DNA of 12,405 bases, from the NCBI GenBank assembly GCA_902489295.1, contig CABTZM010000046.1, forward strand, positions 1-12,405, given 5' to 3'. The first letter of the stretch is position 1. Every line of letters begins with the position of its first letter. Shown piece after piece: positions 4,949 through 11,698 of this stretch. The translations under genes were made by a program, and so were the position numbers. This DNA is from an uncultured Collinsella sp. GTDB lineage: Bacteria; Actinomycetota; Coriobacteriia; Coriobacteriales; Coriobacteriaceae. The notes below the pieces were generated by a model, which was not told the origin of the DNA, made no database searches, and worked only from the letters and a program-made list of their open reading frames with translations.

Positions 4949-6226
4949 CTAGTCAAGACCGCTGAACGAAGGATACGCACTTTCTCCGTGCTGGCTCGCG
5001 TCTAGACCCAGCGCCTCGTCGGCCTCGTCCACGCGCAGACTGCCGTGGAAGAGCGCCTTGACCACCGCGGCAATCACCAGGTCGAGCACCAGCACGATAA
5101 CGACCGTCACCACAATACCCAGAATCTGCGAGACCAGCAGTGACACGTCGCCTGTGTAGAACAGACCGCCCTTGCCGGTCCACGAGAGCTCCGGCACGCA
5201 GAACAGACCCGTGAGCACGCCGCCCAGGATGCCACCGATGCCATGGCAGCCAAACGCGTCGAGCGCGTCGTCGTAGCCGAACTTGGTCTTAAGATGGCTG
5301 ATGGCGAAATAGCAGACGGGCGAAACGATCAGACCCATGACCAGCGCCGCCCACGGCTCGACAAAGCCTGCGCCCGGCGTGACCACCACGAGGCCCGCGA
5401 CCAGACCGGTGCTTGCGCCCACCAGCGTGGGGCGACCGGTGTGCACGCGCTCGACGGCAAGCCACGAGACCACGCCCGCCGCGCTGGCCGTCACGGTGTT
5501 GAGGATGGCAAGCGCCGCCACGGCGTCGGCCTTAAACTCGCTGCCGCCGTTAAAACCAAACCAGCCAAACCAAAGCAGCCCGGCGCCCAGTGCCACAAAC
5601 GGCACGTTATGCGGTCGATAGCTCACCATGCCAAAACCGCGACGACGGCCGAGCATCAGGCAGAGAATCAGGCCCGTCAGACCGGACGAGATGTGCACCA
5701 CGTCGCCACCGGCAAAGTCGAGCGCGCCGATGATGTCGCCGATAAAGGAGCCCTCGCCGCCCCAGACCATATGGGCGAGCGGCGCGTAGACCACGAGCAG
5801 CCAAATGCCAAGGAAGGCCGCCATAGCGCCGAATTAAACGCGCCCGGCAAGGCTGCCCGTGACGATGGCGGCCGTAATCATGGCAAATGCCATCTGGAAG
5901 GCGATGTTGACAATCTCCGGGTAGACGGCACCGTCCGTCGCGGTACCCTCGGCAGCCTGCAGCACCTGGTTGAGCACCGGCAAGCACAGCAGCTGGTCAA
6001 GGCCTCCAATAAACGGGCTGGAACCGTCGCCGCCATAGGCCAGCGACCAGCCGGCCACAATCCACAGCACGCCCACCAAGCCAATGACACCAAAGCACAT
6101 GAGCATAGTGTTGATGACATTTTTGCGCCTAGACAGGCCGCCGTAGAAAAACGCCAGACCCGGTGTCATTAAAAACACGAGCATGGTGCAGATGAGCATA
6201 AACGTTGTCGATCCCGTATCGTACAT
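4949..6226 (-). pseudogene. amt: Ammonium channel Amt, interrupted by in-frame stop
   Basis: Both halves are in one frame and together cover a full Amt/MEP/Rh channel. The first part (6226 to 5834) runs from MYDTGSTTFMLICTM with FFYGGLSRRKNV to GSLAGRV. A TAA at 5834-5836 follows, then FGAMAAFLGIWLLVVYAPLAHMVWGG continues without loss. Later GGDVVHISSG carries the first pore His and FGCHGIGGILGG the second. The family usually has a Lys, Arg or similar between GRV and F, so one base change (for example AAA to TAA) explains the stop. Unless the stop is misread or a sequencing error, the product is a non-functional fragment of about 130 aa; an ATG four codons past the stop lacks a clear ribosome site. 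GGGGGAG precedes the start at 6226. The linked PII protein would normally gate this channel. Confidence 0.88.
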
Positions 6227-6330
6227 TCGCTCCCCCTTAGTCGCATGAACGTTGTCGGCGCTCATGATGCGGCCGAGGGGCAACTGGTGTAGACCAGATA
6301 CGGCGTTGTTAAACGCTGCGTTGTCGAATG

Positions 6331-6388
6331 GAAACGGTGCCGCAATCTTGGAAACGGCGCGGCAACGGACGCGAAACGAACGGGAAAC
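6331..6388. promoter_or_regulatory. 11-nt-periodic GAAAC/GCAAC array upstream of amt
   Basis: GAAAC (6351), GCAAC (6362), GAAAC (6373) and GAAAC (6384) start exactly 11 nt apart. GAAAC (6331) plus GCAAT (6342) forms a further pair with the same spacing. Established: actinobacterial GlnR sites have GTNAC-n6-GAAAC-n6 half-sites with this 11-nt period. The array lies 105-160 bp before the amt start. A nitrogen regulator binding here is inference, and no such regulator gene is in view. Confidence 0.45.
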
Positions 6389-6424
6389 GTGCGGGCGAGA
6401 AGGACGCGCTTGGCCCCGCCCCGG

Positions 6425-7444
6425 CTAGCGGCGAAACGGGTCGCGAGCGCGATCGCGAAGGTTGGTAGCTCGGATGACGCCCTCGTAGCGGTTGATGCGC
6501 AGGCGCGGGAAGGCATTGAAAAAGCGCAGGTCACGACGGCTGAGGGATACGCTCGGCACCGGACGGCTCGCGCGTTTGCCGGCACGGCGACGAGTGAGCG
6601 ACGGGCGCGGCATACTCGGTGCGGCATCGGCAACGCGGCGGGCGGCAAGCGCCAGACCGCGAGCACCGTCCGAGATAAACGTCGGCACCGAAGCCTTCTC
6701 GCGCAGGGCATCGAGTGCCGCATCGCCCAGCTCTGCCAGCCACGCGTTGACGGCACGGCTGCGGATATGTGTCTGCGCCACCGAGTCGATTGCCGATTCG
6801 GGAATGCGCTCGAGCATGGAATCCGAGGCGTCGGCGAGCGATTCGTTGATGCGGTCGGCAAGGTCGGCGCGCACGCGCTCGAGCTGGTCGGACAGACGTC
6901 GCCAGCTCGCCAGCGAGCACAACGCATCCACGGCCATCGCAACGGCAACGGCAAAGGCCGCCAGTCGCACGATCAGCACCGGCAGATGCCCAAGCAACCC
7001 CAGCAGCGCTGGCTCAACCAAGCGACAAATGCACAGCGCACCCAGGCCAAACGCGCAGGCCCAGTACAGGCAAATGCGTCCATGCAGGTTAAACGGCAGG
7101 TGAGAATAGTCCCAAAAACGAGCGCCGGTCGTTTTCTCCAGCAACACGCCCACGCTATATTCGATTACGCTGCACACGAGCGCCGCAGCGACAAACTGGC
7201 TCGAGGCATCCGGAATTCCGCGCAGCAGCAACCAACAGGCAATGCCACCTGCGCCATAGATGGGGCAGCACGGTCCCAGCAAAAAGCCACTGTTGGCAAA
7301 GCGTCCGTGATTAAGCATGGCGCAGACCGTCGACTCCCATGCCCAGCCGCAAAAACCGTAGAAGGCAAACGAGAGCACCAGCGCCGAGAGTGGGCAGGCG
7401 GCAAGCGTCGCACCGCCAAATGCCATGTCGATCGCGGTTTCCAC
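6425..7444 (-). CDS. CmpB-like putative ABC-transporter membrane protein
   Basis: The first 180 or so residues of this 339-aa protein hold about five membrane spans with signatures of the PF06541 (CmpB, putative ABC transporter type IV) family: FAFYGFCGWAWES near 26-38, FLLGPCCPIYGAG near 54-66, and VIEYSVGVLLEK then GARFWDYSHLPFNLHGRIC near 107-124. The family's role is poorly defined. Residues about 180-339 form a charged, probably cytoplasmic extension, first helical (LSDQLERVRADLADRI), then Arg/Pro-rich. The start is GTG at 7444, supported by GGAGAGGG 6 nt upstream. It begins 3 nt after the HD-domain gene stop and its ribosome site lies inside that gene, so the two are probably translationally coupled. 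Confidence 0.8.
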   Translation of the reverse strand: METAIDMAFGGATLAACPLSALVLSFAFYGFCGWAWESTVCAMLNHGRFANSGFLLGPCCPIYGAGGIACWLLLRGIPDASSQFVAAALVCSVIEYSVGVLLEKTTGARFWDYSHLPFNLHGRICLYWACAFGLGALCICRLVEPALLGLLGHLPVLIVRLAAFAVAVAMAVDALCSLASWRRLSDQLERVRADLADRINESLADASDSMLERIPESAIDSVAQTHIRSRAVNAWLAELGDAALDALREKASVPTFISDGARGLALAARRVADAAPSMPRPSLTRRRAGKRASRPVPSVSLSRRDLRFFNAFPRLRINRYEGVIRATNLRDRARDPFRR

Positions 7445-7447
7445 CGT

Positions 7448-8005
7448 CTACCCTCTCCTCTTTTCGCTCGAATCTTTGCTCGAGCTGTCACTCAAGCCCT
7501 TGTTCAAATCGTTTGCGTCACCTTTGCGCGGCAGACGGCCGGCAACCGTCTCACACAGCGCGCACCACTTATCCGCCATACACACAATCCAGGCCTCGCG
7601 ACACGTCGGCGGCACCGGTACCAGCGGAAACATATGGCGCGCGATGATATTCCGCTCGCGCGGCGTCAACTCAAAATCTTCCTCGGCGCGCGCCAGGGCA
7701 AAAAACGGATGCCGAAACCCGTGCAGTCGATGGCTCGGGTCGGGATCATGCCAGTCGTAGAGAAAGTAATCGTGCAGCAGAGCCCCACGCAACAGCGAGG
7801 CGCGGTCGACCGAAATGCCAACACGCCCCAAGTGCTCGGCAAAGGATAGGCTTGCCCGTGCCACAGAGGTCACATGCGCGTACACCGTCACATCGCCGTG
7901 CTGGATAAACTCGCGCGTCAGGTCCAAACGCCCCGCTTGGGCCAGCTGGCGGGCAGCACGGTCAACTTCGCGCGCGATCTTCTCGGCACGAGCGGTTTTG
8001 GACAT
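7448..8005 (-). CDS. HD-domain metal-dependent phosphohydrolase
   Basis: The 185-aa protein carries the HD signature: His44 (VYAHVTSVAR), the His78-Asp79 pair (GALLHDYFLYDW), further His in RHMFPL (124), and Asp145 in CMADKWCA. These are the expected metal ligands for hydrolysis of nucleotides or other phosphoesters; the substrate is not evident. An acidic/Ser-rich tail (SDSSSKDSSEKRRG) ends it. The start at ATG 8005 is chosen because GGAAGGAGG lies just upstream with a short 4-nt spacer; an ATG at 8050 has no support. It is the first gene of a two-gene unit with the CmpB-like membrane protein, and is divergent from the Dxs-like gene 228 bp away. A shared regulatory function is possible but not shown. 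Confidence 0.85.
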   Translation of the reverse strand: MSKTARAEKIAREVDRAARQLAQAGRLDLTREFIQHGDVTVYAHVTSVARASLSFAEHLGRVGISVDRASLLRGALLHDYFLYDWHDPDPSHRLHGFRHPFFALARAEEDFELTPRERNIIARHMFPLVPVPPTCREAWIVCMADKWCALCETVAGRLPRKGDANDLNKGLSDSSSKDSSEKRRG

Positions 8006-8233
8006 GCGGCCTCCTTCCGGCGGCGCTCGGCGGCAAGCCACAGCCTGCACGCAATGAATAAAATCATCATGGAACTTATCAGTATGGCATCGGACAAAAC
8101 GTTTTGCCCCACCAGTTGGCGAATTACCGCGCCGCCGTCACATATCAAACGCCAAAATGTGCGAGACTGTCTTGTGCAATTGTGCCGGCCGAGGGAGTGC
8201 CGGCGCACGATTCGCATGGAGTAACCCACAACG

Positions 8234-10015
8234 ATGCTGCTTACGCAAACGACAACGCCCGAGGACGTCAAGGCTCTCGATCGCGCCGAGCTTCCGCTGC
8301 TCTGCGGCGAGATCCGCCACGCCATCCTCGAAAGCTCCGCCACCGTCGGCGGGCACGTTGCCCCCAACTTGGGCGTCGTTGAGCTTACGGTCGCGCTCCA
8401 TCGCGTGTTTAACTCCCCCACCGACAAAATTGTCTTTGACGTGTCACACCAGACCTATGCCCACAAGGCGCTGACTGGGCGCGCGTACACTTATATCGAC
8501 CCGGCACGCTACGGCGAGGCCTCTGGCTTTGCCAATCCCAACGAGTCCGAACACGACCTGTTTGCCATGGGGCACACCTCCACATCGGTGAGCCTGGGCT
8601 GCGGCTTGGCGCACGCTCGTGACCTGGCGGGCGATGCGTACAACGTCATCACCATCATTGGCGACGGTTCGCTTTCGGGCGGTCTGGCGTTTGAGGGCTT
8701 TAACAATGCCGCCGAGCTCGACAGCAACTTGATCATCGTCGTCAATGACAACGACCAGTCCATTGCCGAGAACCATGGCGGCCTGTATCGCAATCTGGCC
8801 GAGCTGCGCGCCAGCAACGGCACCTGTGAGCGCAACGTTTTCCGCGCGATGGGGCTCGACTACCGCTATCTGGACGCCGGTAACGATGTGTTGGCCCTGG
8901 TCGATACGCTGCAGGAGCTGCGTGATATCGACCATCCCATCGTGCTGCACGTCTCGACCGCCAAGGGCATGGGTTTTGAGCCGGCTCAAAACGACCCCGA
9001 GCATTGGCACCACGTGGGTCCGTTTGACATGGCGACCGGCCGCAAGCTCTGCCCGGGTCATCCGAGCGAGCCCGCGCCGCGCACCTATGCCGATATTACC
9101 GGTGAGGCGCTGAGCGCCGCCATCCAGCGCGATTCGCAGGTCGTGGGCATCACGGCTGCAACGCCCTACATCATGGGCTTTACACCCGAACTTCGCGCTG
9201 CCGCCGGCAAGCAGTTTGTCGACGTGGGTATTGCCGAGGAGCACGCCGTCACCTTTGCCACCGCGCTCGCCCGCTCGGGCGCCAAGCCGGTCTTTGGCGT
9301 GTACGGCACGTTTTTGCAGCGCGCCTATGACGAGCTGTGGCACGACCTGTGCCTCAACGACGCCCCGGCGACCATCCTGGTATTTGGCGCGTCGATCTTT
9401 GGCACCACGTCCGAGACGCACCTTTCGTTCTTTGATATTTCCATGCTGGGCGCTCTTCCCAACATGCGTTACCTGGCGCCGGCCTGCATGGAGGAATATC
9501 TGTCCATGCTGAGCTGGTCGCTCGATCACCGCGAGCATCCCGTGGCGATTCGCGTGCCGGGCATTGGCCTGGTAAGCCGTCCCGACTTGGCGCCTGCCGA
9601 GGACGCCGACTACAGCGTCGCCCGTTACAACGTGGCGCGCGAGGGCCGCGATGTGGCCGTGCTCGCGCTGGGCGATTTCTTTGAGCTGGGCGAGCGCGTG
9701 GCAAACCGCTTGGCCGCCGAATACGGTATCGAGGCCACGCTCGTCAACCCACGTTTCGCAACCGAGCTCGACCGCGAATTCCTCGACAGCCTTGCCGACG
9801 AGCACCGCGTTGTCGTGACCATCGAGGACGGCATCTTGGACGGCGGCTGGGGCGAGCGCGTAGCATGTTATTTGGCCTGCACGCCGCTGCGTACCCGCAC
9901 CTTTGGCATCGCCAAGGGCTTCCCGGACCGCTATGATCCCAACGAACTGCTGGCGCAGAACGGCATGACGGTCGAGAACATGGCCGCAGAGGCCGTAAGG
10001 CTACTAAACAAGTAG
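8234..10015 (+). CDS. 1-deoxy-D-xylulose-5-phosphate synthase family protein
   Basis: The 593-aa protein is a ThDP-dependent Dxs-type enzyme. Family marks in order: GGHVAPNLGVVELTVALH with His41, SHQTYAHKALTGR, ESEHDLFAMGHTSTS, the ThDP/Mg motif GDGSLSGG (143-150) with VNDND (170-174), and the pyrimidine-domain DVGIAEEHAV with Glu335, then YGTFLQRAYDELWHD. Canonical Dxs joins pyruvate and glyceraldehyde 3-phosphate to make DXP for isoprenoids and thiamine. The usual DRAG-type segment before THQG is ASIFGTTSETHLSFFD (386-401), and YPRG is VPGI (441-444). It is also shorter than typical Dxs (about 620-640 aa). It may therefore be a paralogue with altered substrate use. Only a weak GGAG 12 nt upstream supports the ATG at 8234. 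A strong terminator follows. Confidence 0.88.
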   Translation: MLLTQTTTPEDVKALDRAELPLLCGEIRHAILESSATVGGHVAPNLGVVELTVALHRVFNSPTDKIVFDVSHQTYAHKALTGRAYTYIDPARYGEASGFANPNESEHDLFAMGHTSTSVSLGCGLAHARDLAGDAYNVITIIGDGSLSGGLAFEGFNNAAELDSNLIIVVNDNDQSIAENHGGLYRNLAELRASNGTCERNVFRAMGLDYRYLDAGNDVLALVDTLQELRDIDHPIVLHVSTAKGMGFEPAQNDPEHWHHVGPFDMATGRKLCPGHPSEPAPRTYADITGEALSAAIQRDSQVVGITAATPYIMGFTPELRAAAGKQFVDVGIAEEHAVTFATALARSGAKPVFGVYGTFLQRAYDELWHDLCLNDAPATILVFGASIFGTTSETHLSFFDISMLGALPNMRYLAPACMEEYLSMLSWSLDHREHPVAIRVPGIGLVSRPDLAPAEDADYSVARYNVAREGRDVAVLALGDFFELGERVANRLAAEYGIEATLVNPRFATELDREFLDSLADEHRVVVTIEDGILDGGWGERVACYLACTPLRTRTFGIAKGFPDRYDPNELLAQNGMTVENMAAEAVRLLNK

Positions 10016-10060
10016 AAAAACCTCCGCAAAGGGAAACGCCCTTGCGGAGGTTTTTGTTTT
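10016..10060. terminator. Strong terminator after the Dxs-like gene
   Basis: CCTCCGCAA (10021-10029) pairs with TTGCGGAGG (10042-10050). The flanking A-run (10016-10020) and TTTTTGTTTT tail make it an efficient intrinsic terminator on +. The A-run also gives a U-tail on the - strand, so it can end - strand transcripts as well. It starts immediately after the stop codon. Confidence 0.9.
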
Positions 10061-10072
10061 CACGAATCGATC

Positions 10073-10129
10073 GTCTCAATCTGTAACATCTAGGGGCAGA
10101 ATTTGCATCTAGATGTTACAGATTGAGAC
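10073..10129. repeat. Long palindrome, perfect 21-bp arms
   Basis: The arm at 10073-10093 (begins GTCTCAATCTGTAACA, ends TCTAG) is exactly complementary to 10109-10129, with a 15-nt loop. There is no U-tract. It would form a very stable hairpin in RNA, or a large symmetrical binding site or small mobile repeat in DNA. Confidence 0.8.
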
Positions 10130-10154
10130 AAAACGTTTAAGCCCCTGATGTTTA

Positions 10155-10209
10155 TCTCAATCTGTAACAGTTACTCGGTATAAACGGCTGCAGATGTTAC
10201 AGATTGAAA
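10155..10209. repeat. Second, related palindrome of the tandem pair
   Basis: TCAATCTGTAACA (10157-10169) and TGTTACAGATTGA (10195-10207) repeat the core of the preceding palindrome with a different 25-nt centre. One flanking mismatch (TCTC against AAAC) shortens the arms. It ends about 17 bp from the alcohol dehydrogenase stop codon. Two tandem copies of one palindrome suggest duplication of a repeat unit. Confidence 0.75.
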
Positions 10210-10225
10210 CAAAGCAGCAAGGTAG

Positions 10226-11428
10226 TTAGCAATAGCTTTGCTTGAGGATCTCGACGACGTCGGGCTCGGTCAGGGCGATGGGATCGTGGCCGAACAGGGC
10301 GCCGTTGGTCGTTAGGGCGTTGTGCGCGATGGCGGGCAGCTCATCGGCGGTAATCCCCCATTCGCTCATGGCGAGATCGGCAACATGGCAGGCTTCCATC
10401 AGGCGGGTAAGCTCAATTACAAAATCGTGCGGATCATCCGCGGCAACATTGCCCATCAGGCGTGCCATGTCGATATAGCGCTCGGGCGCGGCGCCGTGCT
10501 CAATCATCCACGTGTGATAGGCGCGCGCGATCATGATGAGGCCGGCGCCGTGCGGCAGATCGTGATGATGTGCGCTCATGCCATGCTCAAGGCCGTGGCA
10601 TCCCGCGCAGCCCGAGCACACCATGGCATAGCCGCCGAGCGTGTTGGCAAAAGCGAGCTCGGCACGCGCATCCAGATCGTTGCCGCTGTTCACGCACGCA
10701 GTCAGCGAAGCCGCGGCGCGTCGAACGCCCTCGCGGCAAACCATGTCACCCATGGGCGTATTGGCGTTGGCGATATAGCACTCAACGTTGTGGAACAGGG
10801 CATCAAATCCCTGGTAGGCCGTCAAGCGCGCCGGAACGCTCGCCATAAGCTCGGGGTCGACGACCGAAAGCACCGGGAACAGACGCGGGTCGCCCAAGCG
10901 CAGCTTCTCGTCATTCTCCTCACAGGAGATCACGCCGCCTGCGTCGGCCTCCGAGCCGGTGCCAGCCGTGGTGGTCACGCACACCAGCGGCAGCGGGTCG
11001 TTGGGGATGGGCAGTCCAAGCGCGGTGCCGCCGTTCACAAAGTCCCAAATGTCGCCGGGGCACTCGTTGCCCTCGGCATCCGTGTGCGGGTTTGCCGCCA
11101 CCGCGCAGATGCCCTTGCTGCCGTCCATGACCGAGCCGCCGCCGAGCGCCAGCACAAAGTCACAGCCATGAGTGCGGGCCATCCAGCCACCTGCGTTGAC
11201 GGTTTCGCGCAGCGGGTTGGGCTCAATGCGGTCGAACAGCTCGTGTGTCACGCCGGCGCGGTCGAGCTCGGCCTCCACGCGCTGCAGATACCCAAAGCGC
11301 TTGACCGAGTTGCCGCCCGTGGTAACGACGAGCGCCTTGGAACCGGGAAGCTTCTGTGCGCCCAGCTCGCTCAGCTTGCCCGCGCCAAACAGTACCTTGG
11401 TCGGCGCGAAGAATGTATAGCCGTTCAT
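10226..11428 (-). CDS. Iron-containing alcohol dehydrogenase (butanol dehydrogenase-like)
   Basis: The 400-aa protein has the full length of group III (Fe-ADH, PF00465) dehydrogenases, close to the NAD(P)H-dependent butanol dehydrogenase/YqhD branch. The N-terminus TFFAPTKVLFGAGKLSELG is typical. The nucleotide-binding motif is GGGSVMDGSKG (96-106), and TTTAGTGSEADAGGVIS is family-specific. Metal ligands are Asp209 and His213 (GFDALFH), a His in the CHGLEHGMSAHHHD cluster (278-289), and His293 in LPHGAGL. It would interconvert aldehydes and alcohols in the cytoplasm, probably disposing of fermentation reducing power; the substrate is not determined. The His-rich cluster appears to carry one extra residue relative to the common A-x2-D-x2-H spacing. 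AGGAG lies 8 nt before the ATG at 11428, and a perfect TATAAT lies further upstream. Confidence 0.93.
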   Translation of the reverse strand: MNGYTFFAPTKVLFGAGKLSELGAQKLPGSKALVVTTGGNSVKRFGYLQRVEAELDRAGVTHELFDRIEPNPLRETVNAGGWMARTHGCDFVLALGGGSVMDGSKGICAVAANPHTDAEGNECPGDIWDFVNGGTALGLPIPNDPLPLVCVTTTAGTGSEADAGGVISCEENDEKLRLGDPRLFPVLSVVDPELMASVPARLTAYQGFDALFHNVECYIANANTPMGDMVCREGVRRAAASLTACVNSGNDLDARAELAFANTLGGYAMVCSGCAGCHGLEHGMSAHHHDLPHGAGLIMIARAYHTWMIEHGAAPERYIDMARLMGNVAADDPHDFVIELTRLMEACHVADLAMSEWGITADELPAIAHNALTTNGALFGHDPIALTEPDVVEILKQSYC

Positions 11429-11468
11429 GCAACGATCTCCTCACGTATATATGCGTCGTGTTGCCGCC

Positions 11469-11474
11469 ATTATA
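11469..11474 (-). promoter_or_regulatory. -10 element for the alcohol dehydrogenase gene
   Basis: The - strand reads GCTATAATGG, a perfect TATAAT 41-46 bp before the start codon. No recognisable -35 lies at 16-18 bp in the GC-rich flank, so the promoter may need an activator or be weak. Confidence 0.5.
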
Positions 11475-11548
11475 GCGACCGCCGCGCGCAGCCGCCCCGG
11501 CCGCAAAGCGTCATCTCAGCTGCAACAACCGACGTTTCCCCAGATAAA

Positions 11549-11583
11549 ACCTACCAAAATAAACCTGTCCCTTTTTGGTAGGT
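11549..11583. repeat. Intergenic palindrome, 11-bp arms
   Basis: ACCTACCAAAA (11549-11559) and TTTTGGTAGGT (11573-11583) are perfect complements around a centre containing CTGTCCC. It lies between divergent genes and is similar in style to the palindrome at 1462-1490, so it may belong to the same dispersed intergenic repeat class. Confidence 0.65.
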
Positions 11584-11625
11584 AGAATAACCCATAAAGT
11601 AAGTATGTTTCTGAGTTATTTCGTG

Positions 11626-11655
11626 TTGACCCTTTTGAGCGAGATAGGGTATAAC
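11626..11655 (+). promoter_or_regulatory. Sigma70-type promoter of the binding-protein gene
   Basis: TTGACC (11626-11631), an 18-bp spacer and TATAAC (11650-11655) give a near-consensus promoter. Transcription should begin near 11662, about 37 nt before the start codon. This is the best promoter match in the window. Confidence 0.75.
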
Positions 11656-11698
11656 TCTACTCAACCGCTAGGGATTTTATTGAGAAAGGTGTTCTCCT

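Noticed and set aside
5243..6172. 309-aa open frame on the + strand
   Set aside because: Antisense shadow of amt; polar low-complexity composition (His, Arg, Asp, Ala) and no domain.
6389..7849. 486-aa open frame on the + strand
   Set aside because: Arg/Gln/His-rich shadow across both the CmpB-like and HD genes, with no family resemblance.
8182..8208. GTGCCGGC / GCCGGCGCAC hairpin before the Dxs-like gene, considered as a thiamine-type riboswitch
   Set aside because: Only a bulged 8-bp stem; no conserved TPP riboswitch core (CTGAGA ... ACCTGATC) is visible.
8444..9805. 453-aa open frame on the - strand
   Set aside because: Shadow of the Dxs-like gene; the + strand translation shows all the ThDP-enzyme motifs.
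10073..10209. Palindromes considered as a CRISPR array
   Set aside because: Only two palindrome units, with no run of identical repeats separated by regular unique spacers and no cas genes.
10322..11581. 419-aa open frame on the + strand
   Set aside because: Antisense shadow of the iron alcohol dehydrogenase, which has clear metal and cofactor motifs.
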